Positions 1 to 10,705 of a DNA stretch of 64,000 nucleotides are shown here, in pieces. The first letter of the stretch is position 1; each line of letters opens with the position of its first letter. Position numbers and translations under genes: made by a program. This stretch comes from Lepidostoma basale. Lineage: Eukaryota; Arthropoda; Insecta; Trichoptera; Lepidostomatidae. Under the pieces are notes generated by a model that searched no databases, was not told the origin of the DNA, and saw nothing but the letters and a program-made list of their open reading frames with translations. The DNA lies in NCBI GenBank assembly GCA_022606425.2, contig JAHDVF020001047.1, positions 186,001 to 250,000 on the forward strand, read 5' to 3'.

Positions 1-74
1 GCTTTCAAATTATACGTACGTATTGCAATGAAATTTAACATTACGACTTTTTAATGCGATATTTAAGTTTAATG

Positions 75-378
75 CGACACATCTCATTCGCATAATTTAC
101 AATAAAACTTCTAGATAATGTACGTTTTCATTCGTATTAATTATTGACTAACTTATTATTTTCTTTCACGCCGTCTTACCGAAGGGTTAGGCAGAAACAA
201 TGAACTGCCACACTTATCTTTCCTGACATATTTCTCTTGCTACCTCAACATTCATACATCGTGTCATGTACGCACATCGATTTCTCCAACTCCTCACGTA
301 ATTTCGGCCGTAATTTTTAAAATTATTTATTATAATATGGAGTTTTACATCATTATTCATGAAACAATAAAAAAAAAC
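75..378. repeat. ACATGT-type foldback arm split by a LINE
   Basis: Positions about 75-148 and 317-378 match the two parts of one arm of the ACATGT foldback family (arm text ...CTTCTAGA... then ATATGGAGTTTTACATCATT... and ...GAAACAATAAA). The arm is interrupted by a LINE-A 3' end, so the LINE inserted after the foldback. Confidence 0.55.
149..316 (-). mobile_element. LINE-A 3' end fragment
   Basis: Reads on the minus strand as the last part of the LINE-A polyprotein (...TRCMNVE... region) followed by the CGGCGTGA 3' terminus and a TTAGT-like tail at 149. It is 5'-truncated and decayed, and it sits inside the foldback arm. Confidence 0.6.
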
Positions 379-828
379 GTGTCTATTTTTACTTTGGATG
401 CAGAGAAAGGTTTAATGGATCGGGGATCTGTATTTCCTTTATATTTATCTCCTCGAGAAATGGTGTGATTGTAAGTTAGTATCATTTGTTTTCTCGTAGT
501 ATTTTCTTTGGACTTATATATTTGTGGCATTATTTTAAATTGTGTTATTTTACAACATTAAAAAAACATCTTTTGACCTTCTTTTTTATATCGAAATGAC
601 CCGATTTACTTATTAATCTAGATATTAAGTCTGTCATGAAAGATACGGTATTTTAACACCGGCGTTAGTATTGAAGCCTTTTGGTAAAAGGTCGATATTA
701 TTTAAAAAAAAAATCTGTTTAAAAACTAAAATCGTCGACGGAGCGAACACAAAAGTAATTGCTATTTTTATATATTTAAATGTTGAGAATTGCTAGGTGT
801 ACGAATGATTTTAAAGGTACATAAACTA
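379..828. other. AT-rich stretch, nothing recognised
   Basis: I see no coding potential, inverted repeat or family match in this segment. Confidence 0.5.
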
Positions 829-965
829 ACTGTAACTAACTAACCATCACGCCGTCTCCCCGAAACGGTAGGCAGAAATAATAAACTGTCACACTTTAAC
901 CGATGCGGCACTCCATTCTTCTCTTTTCGCCCCCGCGAGAGACGCGGTGTGATGGGTTGCGAACC
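829..965 (-). mobile_element. LINE-A 3' end fragment with shared extension
   Basis: Contains the LINE-A terminus (CATCACGCCGTCTCCCCGAA on the + strand) followed by a GCGAAAAGAGAAG-type extension. The same extension occurs in opposite orientation at 41395-41505, so the pair defines a subfamily with a different upstream segment. Confidence 0.5.
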
Positions 966-1130
966 TCATCGCCACATCGCCACATTAAAGGTACATTGAT
1001 TGTTTAAAGCGAATCTTAATAATCAACGAATTATTAACTTCAGTTGTTTTCAGCAACTTCATGTATGTTGCAAAAGCCCGTTTGTATTTTACACAATTTT
1101 CAACGAATTTTAGATATCTGAAATAATAAA

Positions 1131-1547
1131 CAGCATGGAATTTATTGTTTCTTGAACAATGATGTAAAACTTCATATTAAATAATTAATACAAATGAAAA
1201 CGTCAGTTTTCTAAAAGTTTTATTATATTTTATCGGAACGACATGTTTCGCCCTTCTAAGGCATTATCAAATGTATGGAATTGTTTTTGCAATTAAATCT
1301 TGTAGAGCAAATCTAAACAAATTTATTAATACGAATGAAAACATATGTTTTTGAGATTTTTTATTATATTTTATGTGAATGACATGTTTCGCCTGTCTAA
1401 GGCATTATCAACTTTTTAAAAGACATTTGATGAAGCCTTAAACAGACGAAATAGAAAATATAATTAATCTTCTAGAAAACAAGCGTTCTCATACGTATTA
1501 ATTATTTAATATGGGGCTTTAAATCATTGTTCAAGAAACAATAAATT
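1131..1547. repeat. ACATGT-type foldback repeats (1.5 copies)
   Basis: One arm at 1131-1290 begins TTGTTTCTTGAACAATGA and ends GACATGTTTCGCCCTTCTAA. A second, palindromic copy at about 1300-1547 has both arms, ending GTTCAAGAAACAATAAA. Each arm contains the GAAACATGTC box preceded on its own strand by a TTGATAATGCC-like segment. That is the degenerate hammerhead-like architecture discussed in the findings. Confidence 0.65.
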
Positions 1548-1826
1548 GAAAGAATTATTTCAAAATAGTTTTAACCCTCTCGAACACAAATTGTTAATAT
1601 TGATTTAAAAAAATATCTTTAGTGAAATTCATAGTGTTATTAGGACACAAAAAGAAAATACATTTAATTTTTTTTCATAAGTATATATTTTTCAGGTTTT
1701 TCAGAAGGGCCTCATATGAGGCTTATGTGTATTTAACGGTACATGTATTGACATTATAATATTAATATGGACATGTGAATTATTGCAAATGAACAACGCA
1801 TTTACACTTAAAACATGTAATTCTAA

Positions 1827-1899
1827 CTAACTAACTAACTAACCATCACGCCGTCTCTCCGAAAGGGTAGGCAGAAAGAATGGACTGTCACACTTTCTA
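1827..1899 (-). mobile_element. LINE-A 3' terminus inserted in the piggyBac remnant
   Basis: A (TTAG)n-type tail followed by the reverse complement of the LINE-A stop-proximal sequence. Only about 70 bp are present, making this a heavily 5'-truncated insertion. Confidence 0.65.
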
Positions 1900-2050
1900 A
1901 AGAGCTTAGTGACTCATTCTCCCCTGTAATACGTTCGGAAGGCTCCCATAATTCATCTTCGGATCCTTCAAAATCTTCATCGTCAGACTCTAACGCTAGA
2001 TTGAAAATTTCAATAATTTCATTGTCAGTTAGAATTTTTTTTCCACTCAT
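1900..2050 (-). pseudogene. piggyBac transposase N-terminus (remnant)
   Basis: A minus-strand reading frame starting with ATG at 2050 gives about 50 residues beginning MSGKKILTDNEIIEIF. An acidic stretch with DSDDED and FEGSEDELWEPSE follows, typical of the disordered acidic start of piggyBac transposases. The frame then runs into LINE-A sequence, so no DDD catalytic core remains. It lies between the TTAA-flanked inverted repeats of 1575-2653. The family assignment rests on both the ends and the composition. Confidence 0.65.
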
Positions 2051-2849
2051 TTCTGTCCTAAAAATATGGATAAGAATTAAAAAGGATGAAGTTGCTCACC
2101 ACCATTAATGTGAAAATGATACAGAACGGCACTACACTAATTATGCAACAATATGTAATTGTATAATAATAATAAAAAACATGAAGTAATGCAATGATTT
2201 TCATGACAATATTATTGTCCCAATATTACTTTCGTACTAGTAGGAGCATTTAGGCCTCATATGAGACCTCAAAGTATTTTGCTCAATACAAATAACATAT
2301 AATGGTGAATCTGTATATGTTTATTTTTATGTAATGAAGACATATTCAGCTATATAATAATTTTTTTACTTACTCTGTTAATATACCTTTTGTTCATAAA
2401 AAATCAAAAAAACTTCGAGACATTTCACAACTGTCAAAACAAAAGCAGTTACGCAGGGAACGGTTTCAAATATATCAACGACTCGTGCTGCACTCTGGCG
2501 GTAGACTCCAAAAACAACTTTAAGTGACCAAGAGAGTGTTAAAGTATATAACAGTAAACAAATTTTTATTATAAGATATGTTTTAACATTTTGGTGGCAC
2601 TTTTAATTTCCATATTTTTGAGTCCTCATATGAGGGTTAAATGTTCGAGAGGGTTAAACACCAGCACTATTTTAATAGTTTGTTCTTATCACTACTGCCC
2701 TTCGGATCTGTCCTTGACACGATTTGTGGTCGAACTACGATACATAGATCGGACATTTCAAATAACTTGATTTTGTTAACAATTATCTGCGACAACAATA
2801 TCAATTACTTCAACTGTCACTGTGTATATTCGATATTCTTCTTCTCTTC

Positions 2850-3245
2850 TACACCTTAGCTTAGGTCGTTAGACCTGTTTATAACGGTGAGCTGTCCATT
2901 CCTGGACGTAAGCCCCCTGCATCTGATTTCGTGTCTGTTAATCCTGGGCATCTATGTCGTATGTCGTACGAATCTATGTCGTATGTCGTACGTATCTATG
3001 TTGTACGTATCTATGTCGTATGTCATACGTATCTATGTCGTACGTATCTATGTCGTATGTCGTACGTATCTATGCCGTGTATCGTACGTATCTATGTCGT
3101 ATGTCGTACGTATCTATGTTGTATGTCATACGTATCTATGTCGTATCAACGGTTTCTCTGTCGTCCCTCCATCGAAGTTGGGGTTTCGGGTCGTAGTCCT
3201 AGGACGCCAGCAAATAAGGCGTTTTGTCTATCAATTGTCAAGTTG
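2850..3245 (-). mobile_element. LINE 3' fragment carrying a minisatellite
   Basis: The segments CCCTCCATCGAAGTTGGGG and AGGCGTTTTGTCTATC match a LINE fragment at about 50870-50940 that encodes ...MERAMLG...RVAALKWRW... on its minus strand. A TATGTCGTACGTATC array (2948-3146) interrupts the similarity. Confidence 0.45.
2948..3146. repeat. about 21-bp minisatellite array
   Basis: Imperfect tandem copies of a unit like CGTATCTATGTCGTATGTCGTA fill this interval. They create long, repetitive open frames in several phases that should not be read as genes. Confidence 0.85.
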
Positions 3246-3249
3246 CAAG

Positions 3250-3680
3250 CTATATCAAATCAAATCAAATCAAATCAGTTTATTTTCTCAAAAGATATTA
3301 CAAACAATTATTATAGTTTAAGACATCTATTGAGAACAGGTAAAATAAAATAAATATATAATACCAGGAACGCATGAGAGATGGTTCGACATTAGGAATA
3401 CAAGATACTCTCCAAAGTCAAGAGTATTTGTCTTCTGAACGTACGCTCAGACATCGATCTCCGAAGCGAGTTTGATTGCTCTCCCCACCGGCATCACCAG
3501 AGGCAGGTTGGTTCTGCATGCTGGGAAATAAAACAGTCTGTGCTGACGCTGTCGAAGATAACCATCCGTAACATAGAGATGGATAGCCTCTTTATGTTCC
3601 GGAATCCGGAGCTATATGACATGCCCAGTGTCATTTTAGTGCTGCTACTCTTCCGATGATGTCCGATTTTCCTGTTTTCT
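3250..3680 (-). mobile_element. Jockey/CR1-like LINE 3' end plus second LINE scrap
   Basis: The AAATC pentamer tail (about 3256-3280) followed by the minus-strand C-terminal coding sequence (...FHVSESTFRRQ... family) marks a 5'-truncated element. At about 3600-3680 a scrap of another LINE (TGCCCAGTGTCATTTTAG...) is joined to it. Confidence 0.6.
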
Positions 3681-4040
3681 CCTCGTCATCCGCCTTTTAT
3701 AACGTAATATTTTTTCTTAACGTTTAATTAATTATGTAGATTTAAACAAGCGACACATTTAATTAGAAAATAAATACGTATTGTAGGTGTCAAAATGTTT
3801 TTTTTAGTTATAGAATATGTCTACTTTTTTATAGTATAAATCATTCACGCGTAGTTATTACAACAGATTTTCTTCTTACATTTGAATAATTGTTTTGACA
3901 GCCTTTGACTATAATCTAGAACATACTGTCAATTTCGTATAAAAATAAAACCCGGCTATGCAAGACGAGAAAACCAGTTTAACTGTTTTTTTAATCTCGC
4001 GAATTCAATGATACATGAATGAAAATATATCAATATATTC
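3681..4040. other. AT-rich stretch, nothing recognised
   Basis: No open frame, repeat family or palindrome I could identify. Confidence 0.45.
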
Positions 4041-4046
4041 CTTATA

Positions 4047-4914
4047 CAGTAAACTACGGTAATCTGGCACACGACTGTCAGGTACTTTCAATAATCCGGC
4101 ATCGCCTGGCTGTTGAAGCTTGAAGAAAAAATCTGATTATATAAACGAAACGACAGGTATTACTTTTTAAATTGAATAAAATGTATGATAAATGTACATA
4201 ATAGGCGAAGCTTGATATAAATATAAAATCTAATAAACGTCTTGTGCTATACTTACTTACTTCCTATTGCCATACAACTCTTGAAGTTTTTTAGCCTCCT
4301 TGATGATTTTTCGCCAAGCTCCTCGATCCTGCGCCTTTTGCTCCCAGCAGTCCGATTCGCCCAACCTAGCCAGATGAGCCAGAACATTGTCCATTAGGCG
4401 CTGTCTAGGCCTTCATAGAGATCTTTCTCCAGTCGGTCTAGACGCGTAAAGGGTCTTGATTGCTCTGGTGCTCGTTATATGGGGCTACTGGGTTATCGTA
4501 CGGATCTCTTGGTTGGTCCTATGCCTCCAAGTTCCCGCTGCAACACCGGGTCTGGGTCCCAGGATAATTCTAAGTATTCTATTCTCAAACCAGTAGATTC
4601 TTTATTGTTCTTTTAGAGTCATTGTCCACGATTCAGAACCATATGTCACCACTGGCTTGTTGATGGTGTTATAAATACGCAGCATCTTGTGCTATTATGC
4701 AGGCAATTATTTTTTTTCGTATCTATGCAAAAATTGTTGTTTACTTTTTTTTTTCAATTTTATGCAGACAGAATATACGATTTAAAATTGTTATCATTTG
4801 TTAGCTGCCCAAATTGTTCTGTCCGTCTTTCGCCCTATATTCTCATCTGTTTTTAGATGGCGCTTGGTAATCCGGCACATTCGGTAATCCGACATCGTCG
4901 AAGTCTGTGTACTG
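4047..4914. mobile_element. pogo/Tigger-like element with TA duplication, LINE inside
   Basis: The ends read CAGTAAACTACGGTAAT and, on the opposite strand, CAGTACACAGACTTC, each next to TA (4045-4046, 4915-4916). The internal motifs GGTAATCCGGCACA and GGTAATCTGGCACA are repeated near both ends. This matches the CAGT...ACTG ends and TA target of pogo/Tigger elements. A LINE fragment (about 4250-4690, minus) sits inside. Confidence 0.5.
4250..4690 (-). mobile_element. LINE fragment (family of 39300-39940)
   Basis: It is nearly identical to 39300-39780, whose minus strand encodes ...YGSELWTVTLKEQR..., ENRILRIILGPR and later RHRTNQEIR, typical of the C-terminal portion after a LINE reverse transcriptase. 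It is inserted in the pogo-like element. Confidence 0.6.
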
Positions 4915-4916
4915 TA

Positions 4917-5042
4917 ATAATACTATATTTATATCTTCGTCAGTATGTCTCCATCCACTGCTGGGCGTAAGCCTCTCCACCTCCACGCCATCTCTCTCGG
5001 GATCTCGCCAGTGTACTCCAGGCCCTTCCCACCGTCCGCACA
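4917..5042 (-). mobile_element. short LINE 3' scrap
   Basis: Contains CATCCACTGCTGGGCGTAAG and CCTTCCCACCGTCCGCAC, phrases typical of LINE 3' ends here (compare 2880-2920 and 30800-30840). It abuts the AAATC tail of the next element. Confidence 0.35.
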
Positions 5043-5735
5043 ATATCATCAAATCAAATCAAATCAAATCAGTTTATTTCATCAACAGACATTACAAAAT
5101 TTATTTTTAAGGCATCTATTGAGAACAGGTAAAATAATATATTATATATAGTATACTACCAGAAACGCATAAGAGATGGTTCAACATTAGGAAGACAGGA
5201 TACTCTCCAGAATTAAGAGTATTTGCCTTCTGAACGTACTTTCACTAACATGAAAGACGTCGATCTCCGAGGAGACCGCGTTCAGCAGACTAATTGCTCT
5301 TCCCACCGGTGTCACCAGAGGCAGATTGGTTCTGGCAGCCGGTAGGTAAAACAATCTGTGCTGTCGCTGTCGGAGATATCTATCGGGGACAAAAAGCCGA
5401 ACACCCTCCAGTACGGCCGAGTTCTCGAAGTATCCCCTAATTAATCTAAAGAAATGGGTAATTAGATGTCCATCTCTTCGAAGCTGTAGAGAATTGGTTC
5501 CGAGCATTCCCAAAAGAAATGCCGTGGGATAGAGCCAAGGATAGCTACCATACTCCCTCATGTAGAGATACCTCAGAAATTTTTTCTGAACCCTCTCCAG
5601 CATAATGGAATATCTCGCCTCGTGAGGACTCCATATCACAGAACCACTTTCGAGTCTGCTCCGAACCAATGCGTTGTATAGGACTCTGAGCACATTGGGA
5701 TCCCTGAAAACTCTGCCGGTCCGGACGATGAAGCC
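5043..5735 (-). mobile_element. Jockey/CR1-like LINE, C-terminal part
   Basis: A pentamer tail (AAATC)n is followed on the minus strand by a stop and an uninterrupted C-terminal coding region. Its motifs are LERVQKKFLRYLY, PWLYPTAFLLGMLG, HFFRLIRGYF, RLFVPDRYLRQRQHRLF and PLVTPVGRAISLLN. The element is 5'-truncated. At its upstream border it is fused in frame to a different LINE, giving a 232-codon chimeric open frame at 5187-5885. Confidence 0.75.
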
Positions 5736-6115
5736 CAACATCTTCAGAAGCCCAACATCATCGCTCCACCTGGTTGGCTGTCTCCCGACACTTCTCCGGC
5801 CCAACCTTGGCCTCCATTCAGTAACCCTCTTACTCCATCTTTCATCATCCCGTCGACACACATGACCAGTCCACTGCCTCTTCATACTCGCAATGCGTAT
5901 CCCTCTTCATACATCGGGACTCTGGTGCGTCTTCTAATTTCCACGTTGAGTATATGTTCTCAAAGCGAGATACCCAACATGGATCTTTCTATGGCCCGTT
6001 GTGCAACTTTGATTTTGTACATTGCTTCTTTAGTTAACGTCCATGTCTCGCATCCATAGGTCATCAAAGATAACGCACACTGGTCCAGCACTTTTGTTTT
6101 TAAATTTTGTGGCAT
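5736..6115 (-). mobile_element. RTE-like LINE 3' region
   Basis: The minus strand encodes MKRQWTGHVCRRDDERWSKR, then GRRSVGRQPTRWSDDV, with an upstream portion about an MLGISL-like helix. It is recognisable as the C-terminal tail of RTE-like polyproteins. Frames are broken upstream of 5885. Confidence 0.6.
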
Positions 6116-6119
6116 GTCC

Positions 6120-6625
6120 GACTTGAAGATCTTAGGGAGTATGGATATTACCCGTGGCTCTTTCCGACTGATTTCTCGCTAGGGATGCTGGGCTACCAGT
6201 CACTCGAGAGGAGACGAGACATTCATTTCTTTCGACTGATAGGCGGTTGTATACCCAACGCAGAATGCTGAGTGATGTAGGTCTGTTCGTCCCTGATAAT
6301 TATCTTCGATAAAGGGGTCATAGATTGTTTTATCTCCAACGATGCAGAACCAACCTGCCAATGGTTATGCCGGTAGGTAAAGCAATATCTTTGCTAGATC
6401 GTATCACCTCAGAATTTGACGTATTTTGTGATAGTCTGGCTCACCTGAGGGAAGCACTGTCCTTATTATAATTGTATATTCATTTTATTAATCTGTCATG
6501 TATCTTATATTTCTCGCTCTTTTTATTGTGTTTTACTTATTATTGTGTGTCTCCAATTTGTATCCTTAGTGTATTGTAAAATTATTCTGTAATGCTTAGG
6601 ATATATTTAAATCAATAAATGAAAA
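6120..6625 (+). mobile_element. Jockey/CR1-like LINE 3' end, second subfamily
   Basis: The + strand encodes the degenerate C-terminus (LGMLGYQSLERRRD, HFFRLIGG, then a late PMVMPVGKA-like motif). A 3' UTR follows, ending in AAATAAATGAAAAAAAT. Related copies are at 32345-32640 and 49373-49875. Confidence 0.6.
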
Positions 6626-6779
6626 AAATAAAATGAATTGAAAAAATGTTTGGTTAAAACAAAATCTGGTCCAAGTTATAGCATATAAATTGGAGTGACA
6701 TCTCCAGGACTTATCTAGCAATACGATAATGGCGGTAGCCTTTCACATTGCGTTAGTAAAAAGATCTTCTGCTTAATGC

Positions 6780-7066
6780 TTAAAATCCAATATTCATAGA
6801 TGGCGCTAGTGTTTAGATTGAAACTACCATGTGTAGTGTGGTGTTACAGATTAACATATATACAACTTCCCAAAAATTTTGGCAGACATGGTGGTCATAA
6901 GAAAAGGTGGAATGGGGAATGTTCTATTACATAAAGCGTGCGCTTAACCCAACCGATGACAGGTCATAAGTCCTGTAAACACCTCGATCACCATATTCTG
7001 TTTCCAATTTGCATCTTCGTCTCTATTGAGATACAATTAATCCTTGAAAAGATGTTGCCCAGCCTT
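6780..7066. mobile_element. partial MITE of the GGATTAATTGTATCTC family
   Basis: The right end CAATTTGCATCTTCGTCTC...GATACAATTAATCCTT is clear at about 7000-7063. The body matches 60560-60700 in reverse orientation (CAGGTCATAAGTCCTGTAAAC, GGAATGGGGAATGTT). The left terminus is not recognised. Confidence 0.55.
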
Positions 7067-7514
7067 CCGAATGCAGACCAACCGAGCTTTATTCTCCTAT
7101 CAATCTTCTTGATATTTATATACCTTGAGATAAACGAGTGAAAAATTACAGCTATTAATCATATGTTCGTAAAACAAAAATAGTCGTAGGTTCGTACAAT
7201 ACAACATATATGGTATGTGAATCCAAAGAGAAGCGCACGAAAAGAAAGCTTAAAAACCAAAATCCAACATTTTGAACACGCGATAATAGCAGGCCACACA
7301 CGCAGCAAAAAATTAAACCTATGAAAACTGAATTTGAACTTCTCACACAATAGTTATACTTTGTTTGTATAATAATGTTGAATTCAACGGAACCACTTAA
7401 GATTCTTGGTAATTAGTGCTTGTTTAAACAGAAACGAATAGAAATTGAGTTCCTAGAATTTAATAATAAAATATGTAACTGTATTTTATGAATACGGTAT
7501 ATTTTGTGTATTTA
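7067..7514. other. AT-rich stretch, nothing recognised
   Basis: Short overlapping open frames at 7155-7350 have no family resemblance I can name and probably arise by chance. Confidence 0.4.
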
Positions 7515-7870
7515 TCATGATGATGATCTGGTTTCAATCCTGCGATTGGTTTGCAACAATTTCCTATATTCTTCTCTTCCATTCTACCCTGTCTTGTGCG
7601 GCTCTTTTGAAATCTACATATGATGAGCAGCGCATGTCCACCAACAGGTCCTCCAGGTACTCTCAGCGTAGGCATCCCCTAGAGTTTGTACCCTCGGTCA
7701 TACCCTCCATTATGGCATGCAAGAGGTCTTCTTGTTGTATTACATGGCCGATTCATCTTGCACGCCTTTCGGACAAGGTCCTGAGCAGGTGCCTTCCTCC
7801 TTGGATTCTTTGGAGAACCTCCTCATTTGTGATGTGGTCTCTCCAGGAAATTCCTAATAGTCTTCTATAG
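7515..7870 (-). mobile_element. LINE fragment, unassigned family
   Basis: On the minus strand this is the decayed tail of a LINE polyprotein (an RMSRRDHITNEEVLQRI-like segment). It is non-repetitive and GC-richer than its surroundings, and it ends in a CATCATCAT-like tail (ATGATGATGATC on +). Confidence 0.45.
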
Positions 7871-8170
7871 TATCACGGCGTGATGGTTAGTGTATGATAG
7901 AGTGTCTATGAAAATATAATAAGTGAATGCGGTGCGAATGCTAGTGCTATGAACAAAATAATGAAAGGATCATTAAGATGGTTTGGACACATGGAAAGAA
8001 TGAATGAAGAAAGAATGGTAAAAAATATATATATATATATATTAACTATGTTAATGGAACTAGAAATAGAGGAAGACCGAGGAAAACGTGACGCGATAAA
8101 ATAAATCAAATATTGAATGTCGGCCACGTGAGGAGTCAGAGAAATCGACGTTCAAATACGTTGGGTGGTT
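7871..8170 (+). mobile_element. LINE-A fragment
   Basis: Encodes a frameshifted RMNEERMVKN...NRGRPRKT...INQILNVGHVRSQR segment. It then joins a CAAATACGTTGGGTGGTTAA motif, which resembles the end of the 28245-28715 repeat. Confidence 0.6.
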
Positions 8171-8174
8171 AATA

Positions 8175-8871
8175 ATTATTTTATACGTTTGTGTTTACCC
8201 TTAGAAAATGTGCCTTCTATATCTGCCCTCATTAATCTCATGGAGTGGCCATGTTAACAAGGTACTCTAAGATTTTCTTCGTGATGTAACATGAGTATTT
8301 GCGAACGTTGTCATGGTAACCATCGTTGTTATGAAAACTCTGCGTTTACACGTGTATTGGTGGGATTTTGTTTATTTTATAGGAGAAGGCAACACAACGA
8401 TTACAGGTATTATATAAAACAATTAATTAGGTACTCGAAAATAAAATATTTTTATCAATATCTCATGGTGGAAGTTCATCTAGAATTATAACATTTAAAA
8501 TTCGAATATATTCTCAATTTCTTTCACAATTTTTTCATTTCTACTGAATTTATTCTTTTTTCAGCCTTATTTTTCCAGTTTCATGCTCGTTTGGTCATAA
8601 TTTTTATTTTTATGCGTGGAATTGGTCATTATTTTTTTTTACTTCAGGTAATTAATGTTTTTTTTAATTAACGTCTATTTTGCTTTTTAATATGGCCGAG
8701 CCATAGAGGGCTCCCTCCGCTTACCCGAAGCTGTTATAGGCGCAGCGGCGCCTTTCGTCAGCTTCACTCATGCACTCCCTAGACCCGTCCGCCGTCCATG
8801 CGGGACTTACGTTAAAAAGAATATATTTATATTTGCAACCAAGGGGGACCCATACCACATTTAAGCTACGC
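8175..8871. other. No recognised gene; short GC-rich patch
   Basis: Mostly AT-rich. A GC-richer patch at about 8690-8815 carries no recognisable motif. A 66-codon open frame at 8291-8491 has no family resemblance. Confidence 0.4.
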
Positions 8872-9453
8872 TACTCCCCCTCACTTAAAGTTGTCATCGC
8901 AAACAAAAACCTATCCAAAAAAGCTAGAATGGCAGTGCACAATGGTGTTCTTCTACCGACCCTTATGTATGGGAGCGAAGCATGGAACTGGTAAAAGAAG
9001 GATGAAAGTAGAATAAATGCAGTAGAAATGAGATCTCTTAGACGAATGTGTGGATACTCTGTGTATGATAGAGTGTCGAATGAAAATATAAGAAGTGAAT
9101 GCGGTACGAATGATGGTGTCCTGAACAAAATAATGAAAGGATCATTAAGATGGTTTGGACATATGAAAGAATGAATGAAGAAAAAATGGTAAAAAAATTA
9201 TATGTTAATGATGTAAATGGAACCAGCAATAGAGGAAGACCGAGGAAAACGTGGCACGATCAAATAAATCTAATATTAAATGTCGGCCATGTGAGGAGTC
9301 AGAGAAATCGACGCGCGTGCATGACACGATGTATGAATGTTGAGGAAGCGAGAGAAATATGTCAGGAAAGAAAAGTATGGCAGTCCATTCTTTCTGCCTT
9401 CCCCTTCGGGGAGACGGCGTGATGGTTAGTTAGTTTGTTAGTTACTCCCCCTC
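8872..9453 (+). mobile_element. LINE-A insertion with 11-bp target duplication
   Basis: TACTCCCCCTC is present at 8872-8882 and again at 9443-9453, bracketing a 560-bp 5'-truncated LINE-A copy. The copy encodes MAVHNGVLLPTLMYGSEAWNW, the MRSLRRMCG helix, RGRPRKTWHDQIN and the terminal PFGETA stop. The tail GATGGTTAGTTAGTTTGTTAG precedes the right duplication. Frames are broken by small indels. Confidence 0.85.
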
Positions 9454-9559
9454 GATGTCCCGCCGTGCACACATAGCAATACAACAGCAAAATAAAATGC
9501 ACAATCTATTTTGCTTTTGCTTACCATTTGAAATAATAAAAATAACATATTTTTCTCTT

Positions 9560-9910
9560 CGTTTCGAAAAAGCGCCAGAACGGATGCGACGGCCGCAGCT
9601 GTTCGAGCGTTCTGCGGTCGAATTTCGAATGTCGATTTTCCGCAAGCAGGATGTAACGCCATTGTGACGTAACGGCGCCAAGTTCAAGGACCGACCCAAC
9701 CCCCGGCGCCTTCCCCTATACGACGCCCCCCTTGTACGTCGGGGCCGGGATGTGGGTACTCGGTATATAATGTATGAATAGACCCGGAGCCAGGCTGTGT
9801 GAAAGCACCGCCAGCATTCGCGTGTATAGCGCCGCGTTATACGAACGCCTCGCCCGCAGTTTGCGACCACTCGCTACACGCGTCTGTTTATCGCCGAAAT
9901 CACGCGACCG
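9560..9910 (+). promoter_or_regulatory. GC-rich segment with TATA box, possible distal promoter
   Basis: An isolated CpG-rich, non-repetitive block in AT-rich DNA. It holds a CRE-like TGACGTAA (about 9665-9672) and a TATA box TATATAA (9764-9770). If transcribed, it could supply a non-coding first exon to the nucleotidase gene 5.4 kb downstream: an acceptor-like TTAATTTTTAG ends at 15154. I see no obvious donor, so this is inference. Confidence 0.3.
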
Positions 9911-10027
9911 TATTTATTTATTTTCTGATATAACTTCAGTTTATTTATTTTTATTACAAAAGTTTATTAATATTAACATATGCATTGTCGTATATAACTG
10001 CATCATATAACATAAATTATTTAAAAG

Positions 10028-10566
10028 TTAAATGATTTTACTGAAATCTCCTGATGGAAGTTAATTTACATAATAATTAAATAAAACGATGTGTTTTTTT
10101 AACTATTTCCACTTTTGTCTTTATTTAGACAGCGACCGGTTTCGCCAGGCTCGCTGTCCAAATAAAGACAAAAGTGGAAGTAGTTAAAAAACATCGTTTT
10201 ATTTAATTATTATTATTTAAAAGTATTTTTTGTTGTTGTAGAATTTGAACATAGTTAACTTTATATAGCGTGTTTCTTTAAGGGGTTTGTTTTTTAAACT
10301 GGCAACATTGTTTCTACCGACTGTCAATTTGACAGTTGATTTGTAGCCAGTACGTTTTGCCATTTCACCCAGGTGCTTGATAAAGTTGTCGAAAATTGGA
10401 CTTCACGATTGCGCTTCATCGACAGACGATGCCAGCGAGCCTGGCGAAACCGGCCGCTGTCTAAATACCATAATGACAAAAGTGGAAGTAGTTAAAAAAC
10501 ATCGTTTTATTTAATTATTATTTAAAATGAACTTCCATCAAGAGATTTCAGTAAAATCATTTGATT
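10028..10566. repeat. ACCGGT-type foldback, nested with a mariner-like scrap
   Basis: Arms of the form AAATGATTTTACTGAAATCTC...CACTTTTGTC...GACAGCGACCGGTTTCGCC occur in both orientations (about 10028-10210 and 10430-10566). The boxes GCCAGCGAGCCTGGC and GAAACCGG(T/C)C form the stem II and stem III elements of the hammerhead-like motif. A copy of the mariner-like element lies between the arms. Confidence 0.7.
10266..10425 (+). mobile_element. internally deleted mariner-like copy
   Basis: Starts TAGCGTGTTTCTTTAAGG after TA. It matches the reverse complement of the right end of 47681-48397, including TTTAAACTGGCAACATTG and the GATTGCGCTTCAT segment. The right terminus is missing, as it merges into the foldback. 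Confidence 0.65.
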
Positions 10567-10589
10567 ATCTTAAATGTTTGATATTATCT

Positions 10590-10705
10590 TAGCATAGCGA
10601 AACATGTCATTCTCATTAAATATTATAAAACTCGTCTAGTAAACAAACGTTTTCATTCATATCAATTATTTAATGTGGAGTTTTCCATCATTGTTCAAGA
10701 AAAGT
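10590..10705. repeat. ACATGT-type arm
   Basis: GCGAAACATGTCATTCTC is followed by the TATTATAAAAC, GTTTTCATTC and TTGTTCAAGAAA phrases of the family. It is a single arm. Confidence 0.6.

Larger units (their letters stand above)
1575..2653 (-). mobile_element. piggyBac-type transposon remnant with TTAA target duplication
   Basis: Perfect 12-bp terminal inverted repeats CCCTCTCGAACA (1575-1586) and TGTTCGAGAGGG (2642-2653) are flanked on both sides by TTAA (1571-1574, 2654-2657), the hallmark piggyBac insertion site. The 1079-bp element keeps only an N-terminal transposase piece and carries a LINE-A 3' end. The palindrome CCTCATATGAGG occurs at 1710-1721 and 2624-2635, with a one-base variant at 2255-2266. 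These sites could be transposase binding sites. Confidence 0.85.

Noticed and set aside
2887..3353. Three overlapping open frames of 80-144 codons
   Set aside because: They lie over the TATGTCGTACGTATC array and encode repetitive Tyr/Val/Ser text.
9420..9445. GGTTAGTTAGTTAG runs as telomere-like repeats
   Set aside because: The unit is 4 bp, not the insect TTAGG, and it always follows the LINE-A terminus.
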